Source of the DNA: Ophiocordyceps camponoti-saundersi (nom. inval.)
Lineage: Eukaryota; Ascomycota; Sordariomycetes; Hypocreales; Ophiocordycipitaceae
NCBI GenBank assembly: GCA_003339415.1
Contig: PDHQ01000206.1
Span: forward strand, 1 to 62,045
Reading direction: 5' to 3'
DNA: 62,045 bases
Part shown: piece by piece, positions 38,587-50,180 of the stretch
Layout of the letters: each line of letters starts with the position of its first letter
How positions within the stretch are numbered: the first letter of the stretch is position 1
Notes under the pieces: generated by a model
Database searches by the model: none
Told to the model about the DNA's origin: nothing
The model's input: only the letters and a program-made list of their open reading frames with translations
Translations under genes and position numbers: made by a program

Positions 38587-39698
38587 TATAATAAATCGGC
38601 TATAAGTACTTATATACTTATCCGATTACTAAGCAAACTGCTTAGTAAAATCCGCGGTAAATTCTTATATAAGCAGAAAATATTACTTATATTAGTAAGC
38701 TACCTAAATAAGGTATAAAATACTAATATTTAAATATTTAAGTATTTTATATATATACTTAATAAAAATATTTCGATTACCTAAGCGGATTTCCTATTTA
38801 GGAAATCTTATACGATATATATTTAATAATACCTTAGTATCTTATAAGTACTAGGTACTTATATTTATTAAGCTTTAAAGCGTATAAAGAAATATTAAGA
38901 CTTTAAAGTAACTTTTCTTAATACTTAAGAAAAGTATATAGCTTTAATAAGCGTAGCCGAGCCTAGCCGAGCCTAGCCGGACTACCCTATACCTAACTAA
39001 AGTTACCGGAGATACTAGAGTTACCGGAGATACCGGAGATAAGCGGACTTAATAATAAGCGTAATAATCGGGAAGTTATATAGCGATCGAAAAAAAGATA
39101 AGTTTCTACGCTTTTATTCGCTATAGAAAAGCGGGGTAAAAGCGGGGCAAATAAGAAAATAGAATTTTACTCGTTATAAGAAATAAGGTAAAAGTAAGTT
39201 TTAGTTTTTAGAAGCTTCTAGTAGCTTCTATAGAATTAATAAGCGAAGGAAGGAAAAGGACTATATAAGGAGGCTTTCCCTCCCTCTCTTTCTTTTCCTT
39301 TTTCTTCTTCTTTCCTTAAGCTTTTAATTCTAGGTCTCCTTTACCTTAGAATTAGTAATTAATAATAAATATTCTTTTAGCTTACTAATTATCTTTTCTT
39401 TTATTAATTATTAATTATCTTTTCCTTTATTAATAAGTATAAAAAGTAATACTTAATACTTATTATTCTTATTAATAGAAAAAGCTTCCTATCGCCTTAA
39501 AAGAGTCTAAAGTAAAAACCCCCTTTTTTACTAACCTTAATACTAACCTCGTATAGTAAGGCTTAGCTAGAATTAAGGGCTTTATTTAGTAGTAAGGTTA
39601 GGAGGAAGGAAATCGGACTTTTTATCTTTTTATTACTTATTTACTTATCTTATTTTAGATAAGAAGATAAGAGATAAAAAGAGGTAGGGTTCGTAATA
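38587..39698 (+). repeat. Solo LTR of retrotransposon family D (1112 bp)
   Basis: It has the same length as the copy at 1352-2463 and aligns with it in inverse orientation. The ends read TATAATAAATCGGC and TTCGTAATA, and CTAGG directly repeats on both sides. With no internal region and a perfect TSD it is a solo LTR left by LTR-LTR recombination. It sits in the 3' UTR of LINE B. It contains a TATA box at 39261-39270 followed by a CT-rich tract. Confidence 0.92.
39261..39270 (+). promoter_or_regulatory. TATA-like box in the solo D LTR
   Basis: CTATATAAGG is followed by CCCTCCCTCTC and a long TC-rich run to 39315. The same arrangement is present in the 1352-2463 copy, so it is an old feature of the LTR and its probable promoter. 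Confidence 0.45.
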
Positions 39699-39703
39699 CT
39701 AGG
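39699..39703. repeat. Right TSD (CTAGG) of solo D LTR
   Basis: Partner of 38582-38586. Confidence 0.9.
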
Positions 39704-39727
39704 GGTAGTCTCGGATAATATAAGAAA

Positions 39728-39918
39728 ATAGGGTAAGGAGGGGAGGGCGGAGAAAGGAAAATCTATAAGGTACGGGGCGGAAGGAGCGGGGCGGTATAGC
39801 GTAGCGGCGTAATATAGGGCGGTACGGGGTAGTACGGGGCGGTATAAGGCGAGGCGGTGCGGGGCGGGGCGGAGGAAGGAAAATCTAAGGAGGGGTAAGG
39901 TAAAGTAGCGGGGTAGCC
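39728..39918 (-). repeat. GC-rich minisatellite in the LINE B 3' UTR
   Basis: Irregular repeats of GGGGCGGTA and GGAGCGGGGCGG on the plus strand, hence C-rich in the element's own RNA. The counterpart in LINE A is at about 49790-49950 (TACCGCCCCG units). It holds few CA/TG and so survived RIP. The many G-runs could fold as quadruplexes. Confidence 0.7.
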
Positions 39919-42590
39919 GCTTTATTATATATTAGTAATTAAAGGGGGGGGGCTATATTTTTTTCTCTTCTACCTCCTTTTTCCTTTCCTTTTTTTCTTC
40001 TTTTTATTATTTTTAGAAAAAGGTATATTCCTAACCCCCTCCTTTAACTTTTTTTTTTAACTTTTATAATAAAAAGAAGGTAAAAAGGTTATATAGCTAT
40101 ACTAATAAAGTAATAGCGATAAAAATACTTAAGATTATTTACGGTAAGCCCCGTAACCTCCTTTATATTATATATATAGCCTAATTAGCTAATTATAAGG
40201 TTTTATATTAAAAATAATAAGGTAAATAATATTATATAATATTAGCTATATATAAAGCTAATAAAGCGTATAAGCTTATAATTAGCTAATTATTATAATT
40301 ATACTAAAGCTTAGTATAAGTATTAGAAGGTAAATAATACTAAAAGTTAAGCTAAAGTTAAAGCTTAAAATATTAACTAAGTTATAAATATATTCGAAAA
40401 AGTTACGTACTATTATAACGGAAGCGGCGCGGTATATTAGTAGAGGAAAATAGCTAAGTAGCTTATTAGTAAATATAAAGCGGGGCGAAGCGGAGCGGAG
40501 TAAAGTTTTAAATATAGCTAATAATAAGTAATAGGAAAGAATTTAAGTTAACTTACGCGATACGTAAAAGCGGAATAGAGTATTAAAGCTTTAACTTAAT
40601 ATAATAATAATAATAATATAGGTAAGCGCCTTAGCGAAGTTAGCTACTCCGGCGGCCGCCCTTAATATTACTCCCGCTATAATAATTATTAATATTTCTC
40701 CTTAGAAATTCTATATATTAATACTAGCTTATTTTAGAATATTAAGTAGATAGATAATTATTAATATAAGCGAAGCGGGAGGTAGAGAGGGGGGCGGAGC
40801 GATAATAATAATAGCGGCGGTAATAGATATAATAATTAAATTATAAGCGGAGTAGGCGGTAATAGCGGACGCGGAGGAGGAAACGAAGGTAGTAGCGGAG
40901 GGCGCGGTAATAAAAGCGCTAGCTTAATTAATAATAGTTATAATAATAATAATAAAATTTATAGTAAAGGCGGGGGAGGCGGTATTTATAATAATAATAA
41001 TTATTATTATTATTATTATTACCGCTTAAAAGGATTATATTATAAGGTTCTTATAAAAGTTTTAATTAAAAATATAAGTAAAAGTATAAGATTTTTAATT
41101 TTTTATATATAATATAGCGTATAATATTAATTAAGTTTAAAATAATTTTAATTAAGCGGTAATAAATTATATCGGAGTTAACTAATTTAAATATATTTTA
41201 AAAAATATTTTTAAGCTTTAGCGTACTCTTAACTTAAATCGCTTAAAAGCGGAGCGGGAGCTAATACCGAAAGAGAAGTTAAAAATAGAAAAAAATAGGG
41301 CGGCGGCTTAAACGCTAATTATTATCGTATTAATATCGGGGAGCGGGTTAGATTAGGTAATAGTTAGAGGTAATAAGGAGAGGGCGGATAAAGTTAAGGG
41401 GGCGGGTAGAGCGGAGGAAAAAGTAAGTAAAGTAAAGGTAATAGGAGGTATAGAGGAGGAGGGCGGGGGAGTAATAAAGCTAGAGCCTAAGCTAGACTTT
41501 ATTTAAATACTAAAGCTTTTTTTTATAAAATTCGCGTTAGCGGCGTTAAAATATATAGCGAAGAGTAATAATAATAGCTTAAAAAATAAGCTTACGGATA
41601 TCGGAGGTATTATTAAGCGTAAAAGATAAAGCGGAGGGCGGGGTAAGAAGAGGAGTAAGAGGGCTAAATAAGCTAAGTAGGGCTAAGCGGAGCGGGGGGC
41701 GGAGGTAAGAGTAAAGTATAAGGTAAATAAATAATAGTAATTATATAGTAAAAATATTAAAAACTATCCCTTACGCTTAAACCTTATATTTAAATATTTT
41801 AATATATTTAAGTATTATAAAGTAATAAAAAGAGGTTAAACTAGCGGAGGCGTTATAAGCGGATAAATTATAAAGCGAGAGGGCTTATAATAGCTTTATA
41901 ATTAAGAGCCTTATTAAAGTCCCTATAATCTTAAATTAAACTTATAAAAAGTATAAGTAAAAGCGTTTTTTTATAAGTAGTAAGCTTATATTATAACTTA
42001 TAAAGTAAGGTAAGCCGCTATCTTATTTTCCTTATTATTATAAAAGTAATAAGAGGTTAAGATTATAAGAATATTATAAGTATAAAGAAACCTATTAAGG
42101 CTAATTTTACTATTATAAAGTTAAGTTAGGGCGCTATTAAGGAATTTCGGAAAACCTTAATAGATTTATAAAATATTACTAAGTTTTAATTAAGGTAATT
42201 TATTAGTAAGGTATCCGGAGGATTAGCTATACTTTTAGAGCTTTCCTTTCTTAAAGTTTTAGCAAAGCTATTACTCTTCGTAAAGGCGGGCTTTTAGAAT
42301 TTTAGGGGACTAGAAAGAGATATCTAAAATCTATACCTAAGTAATAAAGGAGGATCGGAGAGATTTAAGGGGAATATAAGTAAAGTAAGGCTAACTTTTA
42401 TATTATTAGCGGAGGTATATAGAGATTTTCTCTAAAGCGAAGTAAATATAAGCCGCGGGTTTTTTAATATAGAAGAGTTAATAGCTATAAGCAGCGCGGT
42501 AAAATAAGTAAATATTAATAAAGGGGATAAAAAACTTAAACTTAATATAATAGGAAAAAGTAGCTTAGTATACCCCGGAGATAATATAAA
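39919..42590 (-). pseudogene. 3' part of LINE B (C-terminal ORF2 and start of UTR)
   Basis: It aligns inversely with 46786-49990. The stretch nearest RT (42590-41900, minus strand) is probably the C-terminal ORF2. From about 41700 to 40600 the plus strand is purine-rich (GGCGGAGGAG, AGAGCGGAGG) with AAT-triplet runs, giving a minus strand rich in Pro/Leu/Ser codons; no domain is recognisable. The end of the ORF cannot be fixed. Confidence 0.5.
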
Positions 42591-45400
42591 GGTATTTAGA
42601 TTAAGTTATAGCTAGCTATTAGAGAACGAGGCTTTTAAGTTTACTACCTAGCGGGGTTAGAGTAAAGTAAACTATAGCGCTAAAAGTAATAGCAGACCTA
42701 ATAACCTTAGTATAAACTTCCCTCGCTTAGAGGAGTAAGAAGCTTTAAGTAGATAATATAAGTCCGGTTAGGGCTAGCTATTAGCAATTAAGCTTCTTTA
42801 TAAAATAGTAAAAGTAAAGTTTTTACTAAAGCTTATAATAAATCTAAACCTTAAGTATATATACCTCTTATATAAGTTAAATAGTAATCTTATTAAGGAC
42901 TAATAAAGTTATATTAGCGGAGCGAGCTTTCGTAAAATAAAGGAGCTTATTTTTAAGTAGCTAGAAAGTTATTTTATACTCCGCTACTTAATCTTAGTAA
43001 ATACCCTAAGCTTATTTAAGCTAGTAGCGGACTTAAGTAAAAATACGCTTAATACTAAGAATATTAATATTATCTATAAATCTAATAGCGAGTATACTAA
43101 TCGCCTATTCTAAGCGTTTATAAAAAGATAAGATATATAGGATAAATAATACCGGAGAGAGTAGGGAGCTTTAAGGAACTTTAGTAAAAATAAGGAAAAG
43201 GTTCGATAATCTACTATTAATTTTTAAGTAAAAGGTATAATTAGAAAAGTAAGAGCGGAGGAAAGCTATAATTTATTTAAGGAAGCTAAAAAAGTTAAGG
43301 ATTTTTATTAGCTTAGAGTATAAGATATAGTTAAAAGCGCTTATTATATTTAGTATTAAGAGGGAAGCGGAGCTTTAAAAGCTTTAGGCGGTGCGGATAA
43401 ACTTTATTAGGAGAAGTAAAGCGCTATTAGTAAACCGGTTAAGATAGTTACCTATCTAACCTTATAATAAAACTTCTATAAACTCCGCTATATAAGATAT
43501 TTTCTTTATAATTATAGTTTTAAAAATCTTACTTATAATATTAAGAAAGAAGATAAGATAGTAGCTACTTAAAGTTTAATAAACTTTTAAGCTTTTACTT
43601 ACTTTCTAAAAAACTATAATATTAAAAAACTAATATTAAGTAAAGAAATATCTATAAATAATATATCCTTAAAAAAGCTTTATTAAGATTATTATAAGGA
43701 GTTAATTATAATTTTTTAAGAAGCTAATAAGGATATTATTAAGCTTAGCGGATTTTTATAATATAATATTAAAAAGGGCGGAGCGGACTTTATTTTCGGT
43801 AACTTAAGAGGGAATATCTATTAGGGGGAAAAGGTTAGGGATAGGGAGGTATAAGGTATTCTCTAGGAGATAAGGAAAGAATTTATAAGCTAGGAGCTCC
43901 GATTTTTCGGAGAAAAATAATTAAAAAGTAAAGTTTATATTTTATTAAAAAGAAAGAGTATATATAAGCTCCGAAAGAGCCTAGCTACGGAGTTTTACTT
44001 ACTAAGCTATAAATTATATAATACTAAGGTCGCCGCTTATAAAAGCGAGAAATTATCTCTAATTATCCTTTTTCACTTTCCTAATAAATAATTTTTATTA
44101 TATTATAATATTTTAGTACGCTTACTAATAATTAAAATCTAGCTATACTTACTAATATTACTTAGTATATTTTATATTTAAGATTATAAAAATAACTTTT
44201 AAAGTTTATTATAAGTATAAGTAAAAACTATATTATTAAGGTAATTTTAAAACTATTAAGCTAGCTATAATATTTAGTTACTTATATAGTTATATTACTA
44301 ACTTTTTAATATTTACTATAGACTCTGTTTTAATAGCGGAAAGTAAAAGTTAGTTTTTTACTTTTACTTATAAAATATTAAAGTTAAAATATTTCTAATA
44401 TAATATTAATATAAAGTTTAAAAAGGGAGAGGTTATAAAAAATATAAACTAAGGGATATAATTAAAGCTAAGGAGATTAAAATCTAAGCTAAAGTATATA
44501 AGGAAATAGTTAGGTATATTTTAAATTAAGTTAATAATATTAATTCTCCGCTTATATACTTTTTAAGTAATCTTATAAGGAGGGGTAAGGAGTTTAAAGC
44601 GGAGTTAATAAAAAGCGGAGAGAAGCTTTACGGAGTAAGGGGAGGTATAATTATAAAAGTCCTAGGAGGGATAATAGGCGTTAAAATCGCCGAGGATAAC
44701 TAGCGAAGCGGAGTTAGAAGCGGAGTATAAGGAGGGAGAAAGGGGTAATAAGCGTAGGAAAGATCCGGTATATATTTTAAATAGCGGGGAGTAAACTATA
44801 AATACTTAGGGTTTATTATAAAAAAATATTTTAGTAAGGTTAAGCCTTATTATAAGGTTTTAGTTATAGATTTTATATTATTTATATATATAAAAGAGAG
44901 CTTTACTTTCGCTTTAGATAAGGTAGTAAAAAGCGAGTTTTAAAAGTAGAGGGCGATTATATATATTAGGCTAAAATTCTTATATAATAATAATATTATA
45001 ACTTTTTTTACTAAATAAAATAAGCTAAATAAAGTAGTTAATTTTTTATATATTTTATAATAAGGTTATAATTTTTATAAAAATTAAGTATTAGGAATAA
45101 TTATTTATAATTACTTTAATAGCGTAAAGTTTATAAATATAAACTTTACCTAAAACTATTATAAAGCTAGTTATAAGTTACGAAGTTTATTACGTAGCTT
45201 ATAGCTACTATAAGTATTACTAAGTTAGGAGCTTTTTAGGGAGACTTAAGTAAATAATATATTATAAAAAGGGCGCTAAAGCGTATTTTCGGGGAATCCG
45301 TAATACGCTCGCTTCCTTAGGAAGATAGTAATAAAGCTTTCGCTATCTTTATAAGGTTACCGCTAAGTAAGGGCCGGAGGTTAAGTAAACTACGATAATT
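42591..45400 (-). pseudogene. ORF2 of LINE B (endonuclease, RT), inactivated
   Basis: On the minus strand, 44700-44659 reads VILGDFNAYYPS*D, an almost intact endonuclease GDFN block. The RT block at 43085-43056 reads RFIDNINIL, keeping one of the two catalytic Asp residues lost in LINE A. The GSPL block is at about 43190-43150. Stops are fewer than in LINE A but frequent, again at Gln/Trp positions. Its upstream border with ORF1 lies near 45400-45430. Confidence 0.78.
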
Positions 45401-45429
45401 AAAAAAGGCGAGGTTTATTAGGGAAGCTA

Positions 45430-46700
45430 AACTTAGCGCGGCTTTATTATTTCTAGGACTCTAAGTAGTCTTTTAACTATATAAAGTATATACTTTTATA
45501 TAAAATATAATAGCGGGGTCTCTCTCTTTTTTATATAAGGTAGTTCTTTTCTCCGCTATTATATAAAGTAGCTATATAATATTTATATTAAGGGGGCTCC
45601 TAATAATACTTAGTAATATATTTAAATTAGAAATATTTATAATATTACTTAAGGCGTATAAAATCTTTATAAAGTTTATAATAAATTATTTTTATATTTA
45701 TAACTATTTTATTTAAGTAAAGCTTATTTATATTTTCTATATTACCTAAGCTTATAATAAGATAAGTCCGTAAAATATCTTTACTAAAAATATATTAAAG
45801 TTAAAATACCTTCGCTTAGATTATATTAACTTTATTTACCTCCTTAATACTATTAAGTAGCGTATTATAGTTATAATTAGCTATTAAGGTCTAAATACCC
45901 TTAGCGATAATAATATAAGTTTAGCGTATACGCTTAGCCTCCGCTTTAAAAGCCTAAGCTACTTACTTATCTCTTAAAATAAAGTTTTTATATTTTAAGT
46001 TAAAAGTAATTATAAGGTCTCCGCTAAGAAATTAGTATATAGTAACTATTATAAAGTAACTTATAGCTTTATTAATTTTCTAGATAACCTCTTAGGGAGT
46101 AGGCGCCGGAACTCTCTTAATTACTAAAATATCTTTTACTAATATAAATACCTCCCTCTCCGTTCTTACCGGAACCGGGCATATAAGGGGCGCCGTAAGA
46201 GGGGCGGAGTTCGGGGCGGAGCTCGTAATTACGCTAGCCTAAGTTAGAACTCTAAGGGCGAAGTCTAACCCCTTACTTATTACCTTATAAAAAGTAGCTT
46301 TAACTAATTTCTAAATAGCGCGGGAGATAATAATAAGTAAGCTAAATAGGTTCTTAGAGGCTTATTAGCGCTATTAAAGCTTAGTAAATACTATATTAAG
46401 GATATTTTATATAAGGTAAAAATCTTACGCGGAGATTACCTTAATAAGTTTTTTATATATAAATTTTAAGATAAAATCTATTAAGGTTTAAAAAATATCG
46501 ATAAATAAGTTATCGGAGTTAATAGCTATATTATATTAATTTTTACTTATATACGGATATTATCGGGATTAGTTAAGCCCTTAGGTTCCGCTATCGAGTA
46601 CTATTAGCATTAATAGCGGACCGGGAGGCGGGCCGCCCCGTAACCCCGCGTTTAGGGCTATTCCCTTAGCAGAGTCGGACTCCGAGAGGTAGAAAGCACT
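45430..46700 (-). pseudogene. ORF1 of LINE B, inactivated
   Basis: It aligns inversely with 34260-35560. The 5' half keeps real GC content (46100-46760: GGGGCGCC, CCCGGTCCGC, TTAGCAGAGTCGG), including several CA and TG pairs. The 3' half (45430-45700) is as AT-rich as LINE A. A zinc-knuckle-like end is likely near 45450-45700 but the Cys codons are not recognisable. Confidence 0.6.
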
Positions 46701-46772
46701 AAATTCTCGTAATATTACGGCGTTAAGAATAAATAGGGACCCCGATCGTTTAAAATCGTAAAAAGTTTTATT

Positions 46773-46785
46773 TTAAGGTATATTA
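46773..46785. repeat. TSD of LINE B (right)
   Basis: TTAAGGTATATTA, partner of 38395-38407. Confidence 0.75.
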
Positions 46786-48626
46786 AGTAATCCCTTTTTA
46801 TTATATTTAATCTAAAATTTTTATTCCCCTTATTAATATTTACTTATTTTATTACGCTATTTATAGCTATTAACTCTTTTATAATAAAAAGCTTATAGCT
46901 TATATTCGCTTTATATTTAAGAGAATTAATATATATTTTTACTAATATTATAAAAGTTAGCCCCGCTTTACTTATATCCCTTTTAAATCTTTTTAATCCT
47001 CTTTTATTATTTAAATATAAACTTTAAATATTTCCTCCTAATTCCCTAAAACTTTAAAAGCTTATTTTTATAAAAAAAAGTAACTCCGCTAAAACTTTAA
47101 AAAAGGAAAGCTTTAAAAGTATAGCTAGTCCTTTAAATACTATATTAATAAATTACCTTAATTAAAACTTAATAACGCTTTATAAATCTATTAAAGCTTT
47201 CCGAAATTCTTAAATAGCGCCTTAACTTAACTTTATAATAGTAAAATTAGCTTTAATAAGTTTCTTTATATTTATAATATTCTTATAATTATAACTTTTT
47301 ATTATTTTTATAATAGTAAGAAAGATAAGATAATAGCTTATTTTACTTTATATTATAAACTAATTATTTATAAAAAACACTTTTATTAATATTTTTATAA
47401 GTTTAATTTAAAATTATAAGGATTTTAATAAAGCCCTTAATTATAAAGCTATTATAAGCTTTCTTACTTTATAATTTATTTACTTATAATACCTTTATTA
47501 ATATTACCTCTTTTTATTATTTTATAATATTTAAATATATTAAAATATTTAAATATAAAGTTTAAGCGTAAAAGATAGTTTTTAGTATTTTTGCTATATA
47601 ATTACTATTATCTATTTACCTTATACCCCGCTCCTAACTTCGCTCTTTACTCCGCTTAGCCCTTCTTAGCTTATTTAGCTTTCTTACCCCTTTTCCCGCC
47701 CCGCCTTTTATTTTATTTTTTACGCTTAATAATACTTCTAACCTTTATAAGCTTATCTTTTAAGCTACTATTATTACTCTCCGCTATACGCTTAAATATT
47801 ACTAACGCGGATTTCGTAAGAGATAATTTTAATATTTAAATAAAGTCTAGCTTAAGCTTTAACTCCTCTTTTATAATTTTCTTAGCTTTTATCTCCCTCG
47901 CTTCTTATTTCTCCTTACTTTTTTTTATATTATTTACCTCTTTTATTTTACCCGCCCTCTTAACTTTATTTGCTTTTTTTTTAATTATTATTTCTTTAAT
48001 TTACTCTCTAATATTAATAAAATAAAAATTAGCGTTTAAGCTACTATCTTATCCTCCGCTTTTAGCTTTATTTTTAACTTTAGCTTTAGCTTTAGTAAAT
48101 TTAAGTTAAAAATATATTAAACCTTAATAATATTTTTTAAAATATACTTAAATTAGTTAATTTTAATATAACTTACTATTTTTTAATTAATATTATTTTA
48201 TATTTAGTTAAGATTATATATTATATTATATATAATAAATTAAAAGTTTTATATTTATAAAAATATTTTTAATTTAAATTCTTATAAGAATAATATAATT
48301 AAGTTTTTTAAGCTAATAATAATAATAATAATTATTATTATTATTATAAATATTTTTATTATTATTATTATTACCTTTTTTACTTTTATTATAAATTTCG
48401 CTATTATTATTATAGCTATTATTATTTAAATTAGCGCCTTTACCTTTACGCCCCTTATTACCGCTTTTATTTCCTCCTTTATATTTATTATTATTATTAC
48501 CTCCGCTTATAATTTAATTATTATATTTATTACTATTATTATTATTATTATTACTTCGCCCCTTTTTTTACTTTTTACTCCGCTTATATTAATAATTATT
48601 TATTTACTAAGTATTTTAAGGTAAAT

Positions 48627-48642
48627 TAGCACTAATATATAA
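48627..48642. repeat. TSD of X fragment (left)
   Basis: TAGCACTAATATATAA, an exact 16-bp match to 48936-48951. LINE B shows the empty site at about 40700-40730 (minus strand TAGTATTAATATATAGAATT). Confidence 0.9.
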
Positions 48643-48935
48643 TAATAATAAATTATATGCTAATATGCCTCGTATAGCTTAAAACTATCCTATATATATT
48701 CTAAGAGGGGGAAAAACTAGAGAACTCGGAGTAAAACCCTCCCCTTAAGTATTACCTCGGCTTCGGGTTAGACCCCGCCCGTACCCGGCACTCTATATAT
48801 TTAATAGGTTAGGTATTAACTAGTAATTTAAAAGCTTATATTTCCCCCGGAGCGGACTCCGCGGTAGTAAGAGTGCGCGCAGACCGGGTCCGGTGCGGAG
48901 TCCGCATAGCTTACTCGTCCTCCTAGCCGTCATCG
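48643..48935 (-). mobile_element. Short retroposon X copy (293 bp), lightly mutated
   Basis: It matches the left 290 bp of X copies 1 and 2 (the 3' end when read on the minus strand) and begins with the same AATAATAATAAATTA tail. It is therefore a 5'-truncated copy, as target-primed reverse transcription produces. CA and TG pairs and GC content are high (GTGCGCGCAGACC, CCGTCATCGTAGCA), in sharp contrast to LINE A around it. At under 300 bp it is shorter than the roughly 400-bp minimum known for RIP in Neurospora. Confidence 0.9.
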
Positions 48936-48951
48936 TAGCACTAATATATAA
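48936..48951. repeat. TSD of X fragment (right)
   Basis: Partner of 48627-48642. Confidence 0.9.
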
Positions 48952-49600
48952 GATTTCTAAGAAAAAGTATTAATAATTATAGTAATAAGAGTAATATTAA
49001 GGGCAGCTATTAAGGTAGCTAACCTTATTAAAGCGCTTATTTAAAATATTATTATTATTTTACTAAATTAAAGCTTTAATATTTTATTTTATTTTTATAT
49101 ATTATATAAGTTAACTTAGATTTTTTCTTATTATTTACTATTAGCTATATTTAAAATTTTATTTTACTTTATATTATTTTATATTTACTAATAAGCTATT
49201 TAGCTATCCTCCTCCGCTAATATATTATGCTATTTTTATTATAATAATATATAACTTTTTTAAATATATTTATAACTTAGTTAATATTCTAAGCTTTAAT
49301 TTTAACTTTACCCTTAACTTTTAACTTTACTAATTACTTAATATTTATATTAAATTTTAATATAATTAAAATAATTAGCTAATTATAAGCTTATATATTT
49401 TATTAGCTTTATATATAGCTAATATTATATAATATTATTTATTTTATTATTTTTAATATAAAATTTTATAATTAGCTAGCTAAGCTATATATATAATATA
49501 AAAAAAGTTATAAAGCTTATTATAAATAGTTTTAAATATATTTATCGCTATTATTTTATTAATATAGCTATATAATTTTTATTATTTTTTTTATTATAAA

Positions 49601-49675
49601 AGTTAAAAAAAAAGTTAAAAAAAAGGTTAAAAAAAAGTTAAAAAAAAGGTTAAAAAAAAGTTAAAAAAAAGGTTA
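49601..49675 (+). repeat. A-rich tandem repeat in the LINE A 3' UTR
   Basis: About seven units of (G)GTTAAAAAAAA. LINE B has only a trace at the corresponding place (40040-40070), so it expanded in this copy. Confidence 0.8.
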
Positions 49676-49789
49676 GAAAATACCTTTTTTTAAAAATAAT
49701 AAAAAGAAAAAAAAAAGGAAAAAAAAGTAAAAAAGAAAAAGATATAGCCTCCCTTTTTCTAATTATTAATAGATAATAAAGTAGCTACC

Positions 49790-49950
49790 CCGCTACTTTA
49801 CCTTACCCCCTCTCGGACTTTTTTTCCTCCGCCCCGCGCTATATTACCTCGCCTTATACCGCTTATACCGCCCCGTACCGCCCTATACCGCCTTATACTA
49901 TATTATACCGCCCCGCTTTTTCCGCTCCGCGCCTTATATATTTTCTTTTT
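49790..49950 (+). repeat. C-rich minisatellite in the LINE A 3' UTR
   Basis: Units of the form TACCGCCCCG/TATACCGCC, the inverse counterpart of 39728-39918 in LINE B. The reading strand matches the element's sense strand in both cases, so it is a real 3' UTR feature. Confidence 0.7.
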
Positions 49951-50180
49951 CTCTATACTCCCCTTCTTACCTTACTTTTTTTATATTATTTAAGATTACT
50001 TTTAAGTAATAAGCTTATTATATTATATTACCGCTAATTACCGCTATATTTTTATATAAGCGTATAGTAAGCTTTTTTTAATAGTTAGGGGGTTTTATTT
50101 TACTTTAAGAGATTTTTCCTACTTATTATATTATAAAAGCTTTAGATATTATAAAGGCTTTTAGCGTATAAATAAATAAA

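Larger units (their letters stand above)
38408..46772 (-). mobile_element. LINE B: full-length LINE inserted in LINE A, opposite strand
   Basis: It is a minus-strand element with its 5' end at 46772 and its 3' tail at 38408 (minus strand reads TATAAATAATAA before the TSD). Without the solo D LTR it is about 7.25 kb. Every part aligns in inverse orientation with LINE A: 46772-42600 with 34192-38394, and 42590-38408 with 46786-50180. It is clearly less mutated than LINE A, most visibly in its 5' kilobase (46100-46760). Confidence 0.9.
46786..50180 (+). mobile_element. LINE A, 3' part with tail
   Basis: It continues LINE A after the LINE B insertion: C-terminal ORF2, a C/T-rich region with many ATT triplets (48300-48570), a 3' UTR with C-rich minisatellite (49790-49950), the conserved GGGGGTTTTA and TTTTTCCTAC blocks (50090-50120) and a tail TAAATAAATAAA ending at 50180. 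The TSD follows at 50181. A 293-bp X fragment is inserted at 48643. Confidence 0.85.

Noticed and set aside
40590..41030. AAT/TAA triplet runs as CRISPR-like or regulatory arrays
   Set aside because: They are simple triplet runs without spacers, shared inversely with LINE A (48300-48570), so they are part of the LINE.
39704..46772. Plus-strand LINE beginning at 39704
   Set aside because: At first the 39704-42590 and 46800-49960 match suggested a plus-strand 5' segment, but endonuclease and RT blocks show that LINE B runs on the minus strand and that this is its 3' part.
48710..48790. Possible Pol III B-box (GGGTTAGACCCC) in the X tail region, pointing to a tRNA-derived SINE
   Set aside because: No A-box at a fitting distance is found on either strand and no tRNA fold can be drawn; kept only as an open question for X.
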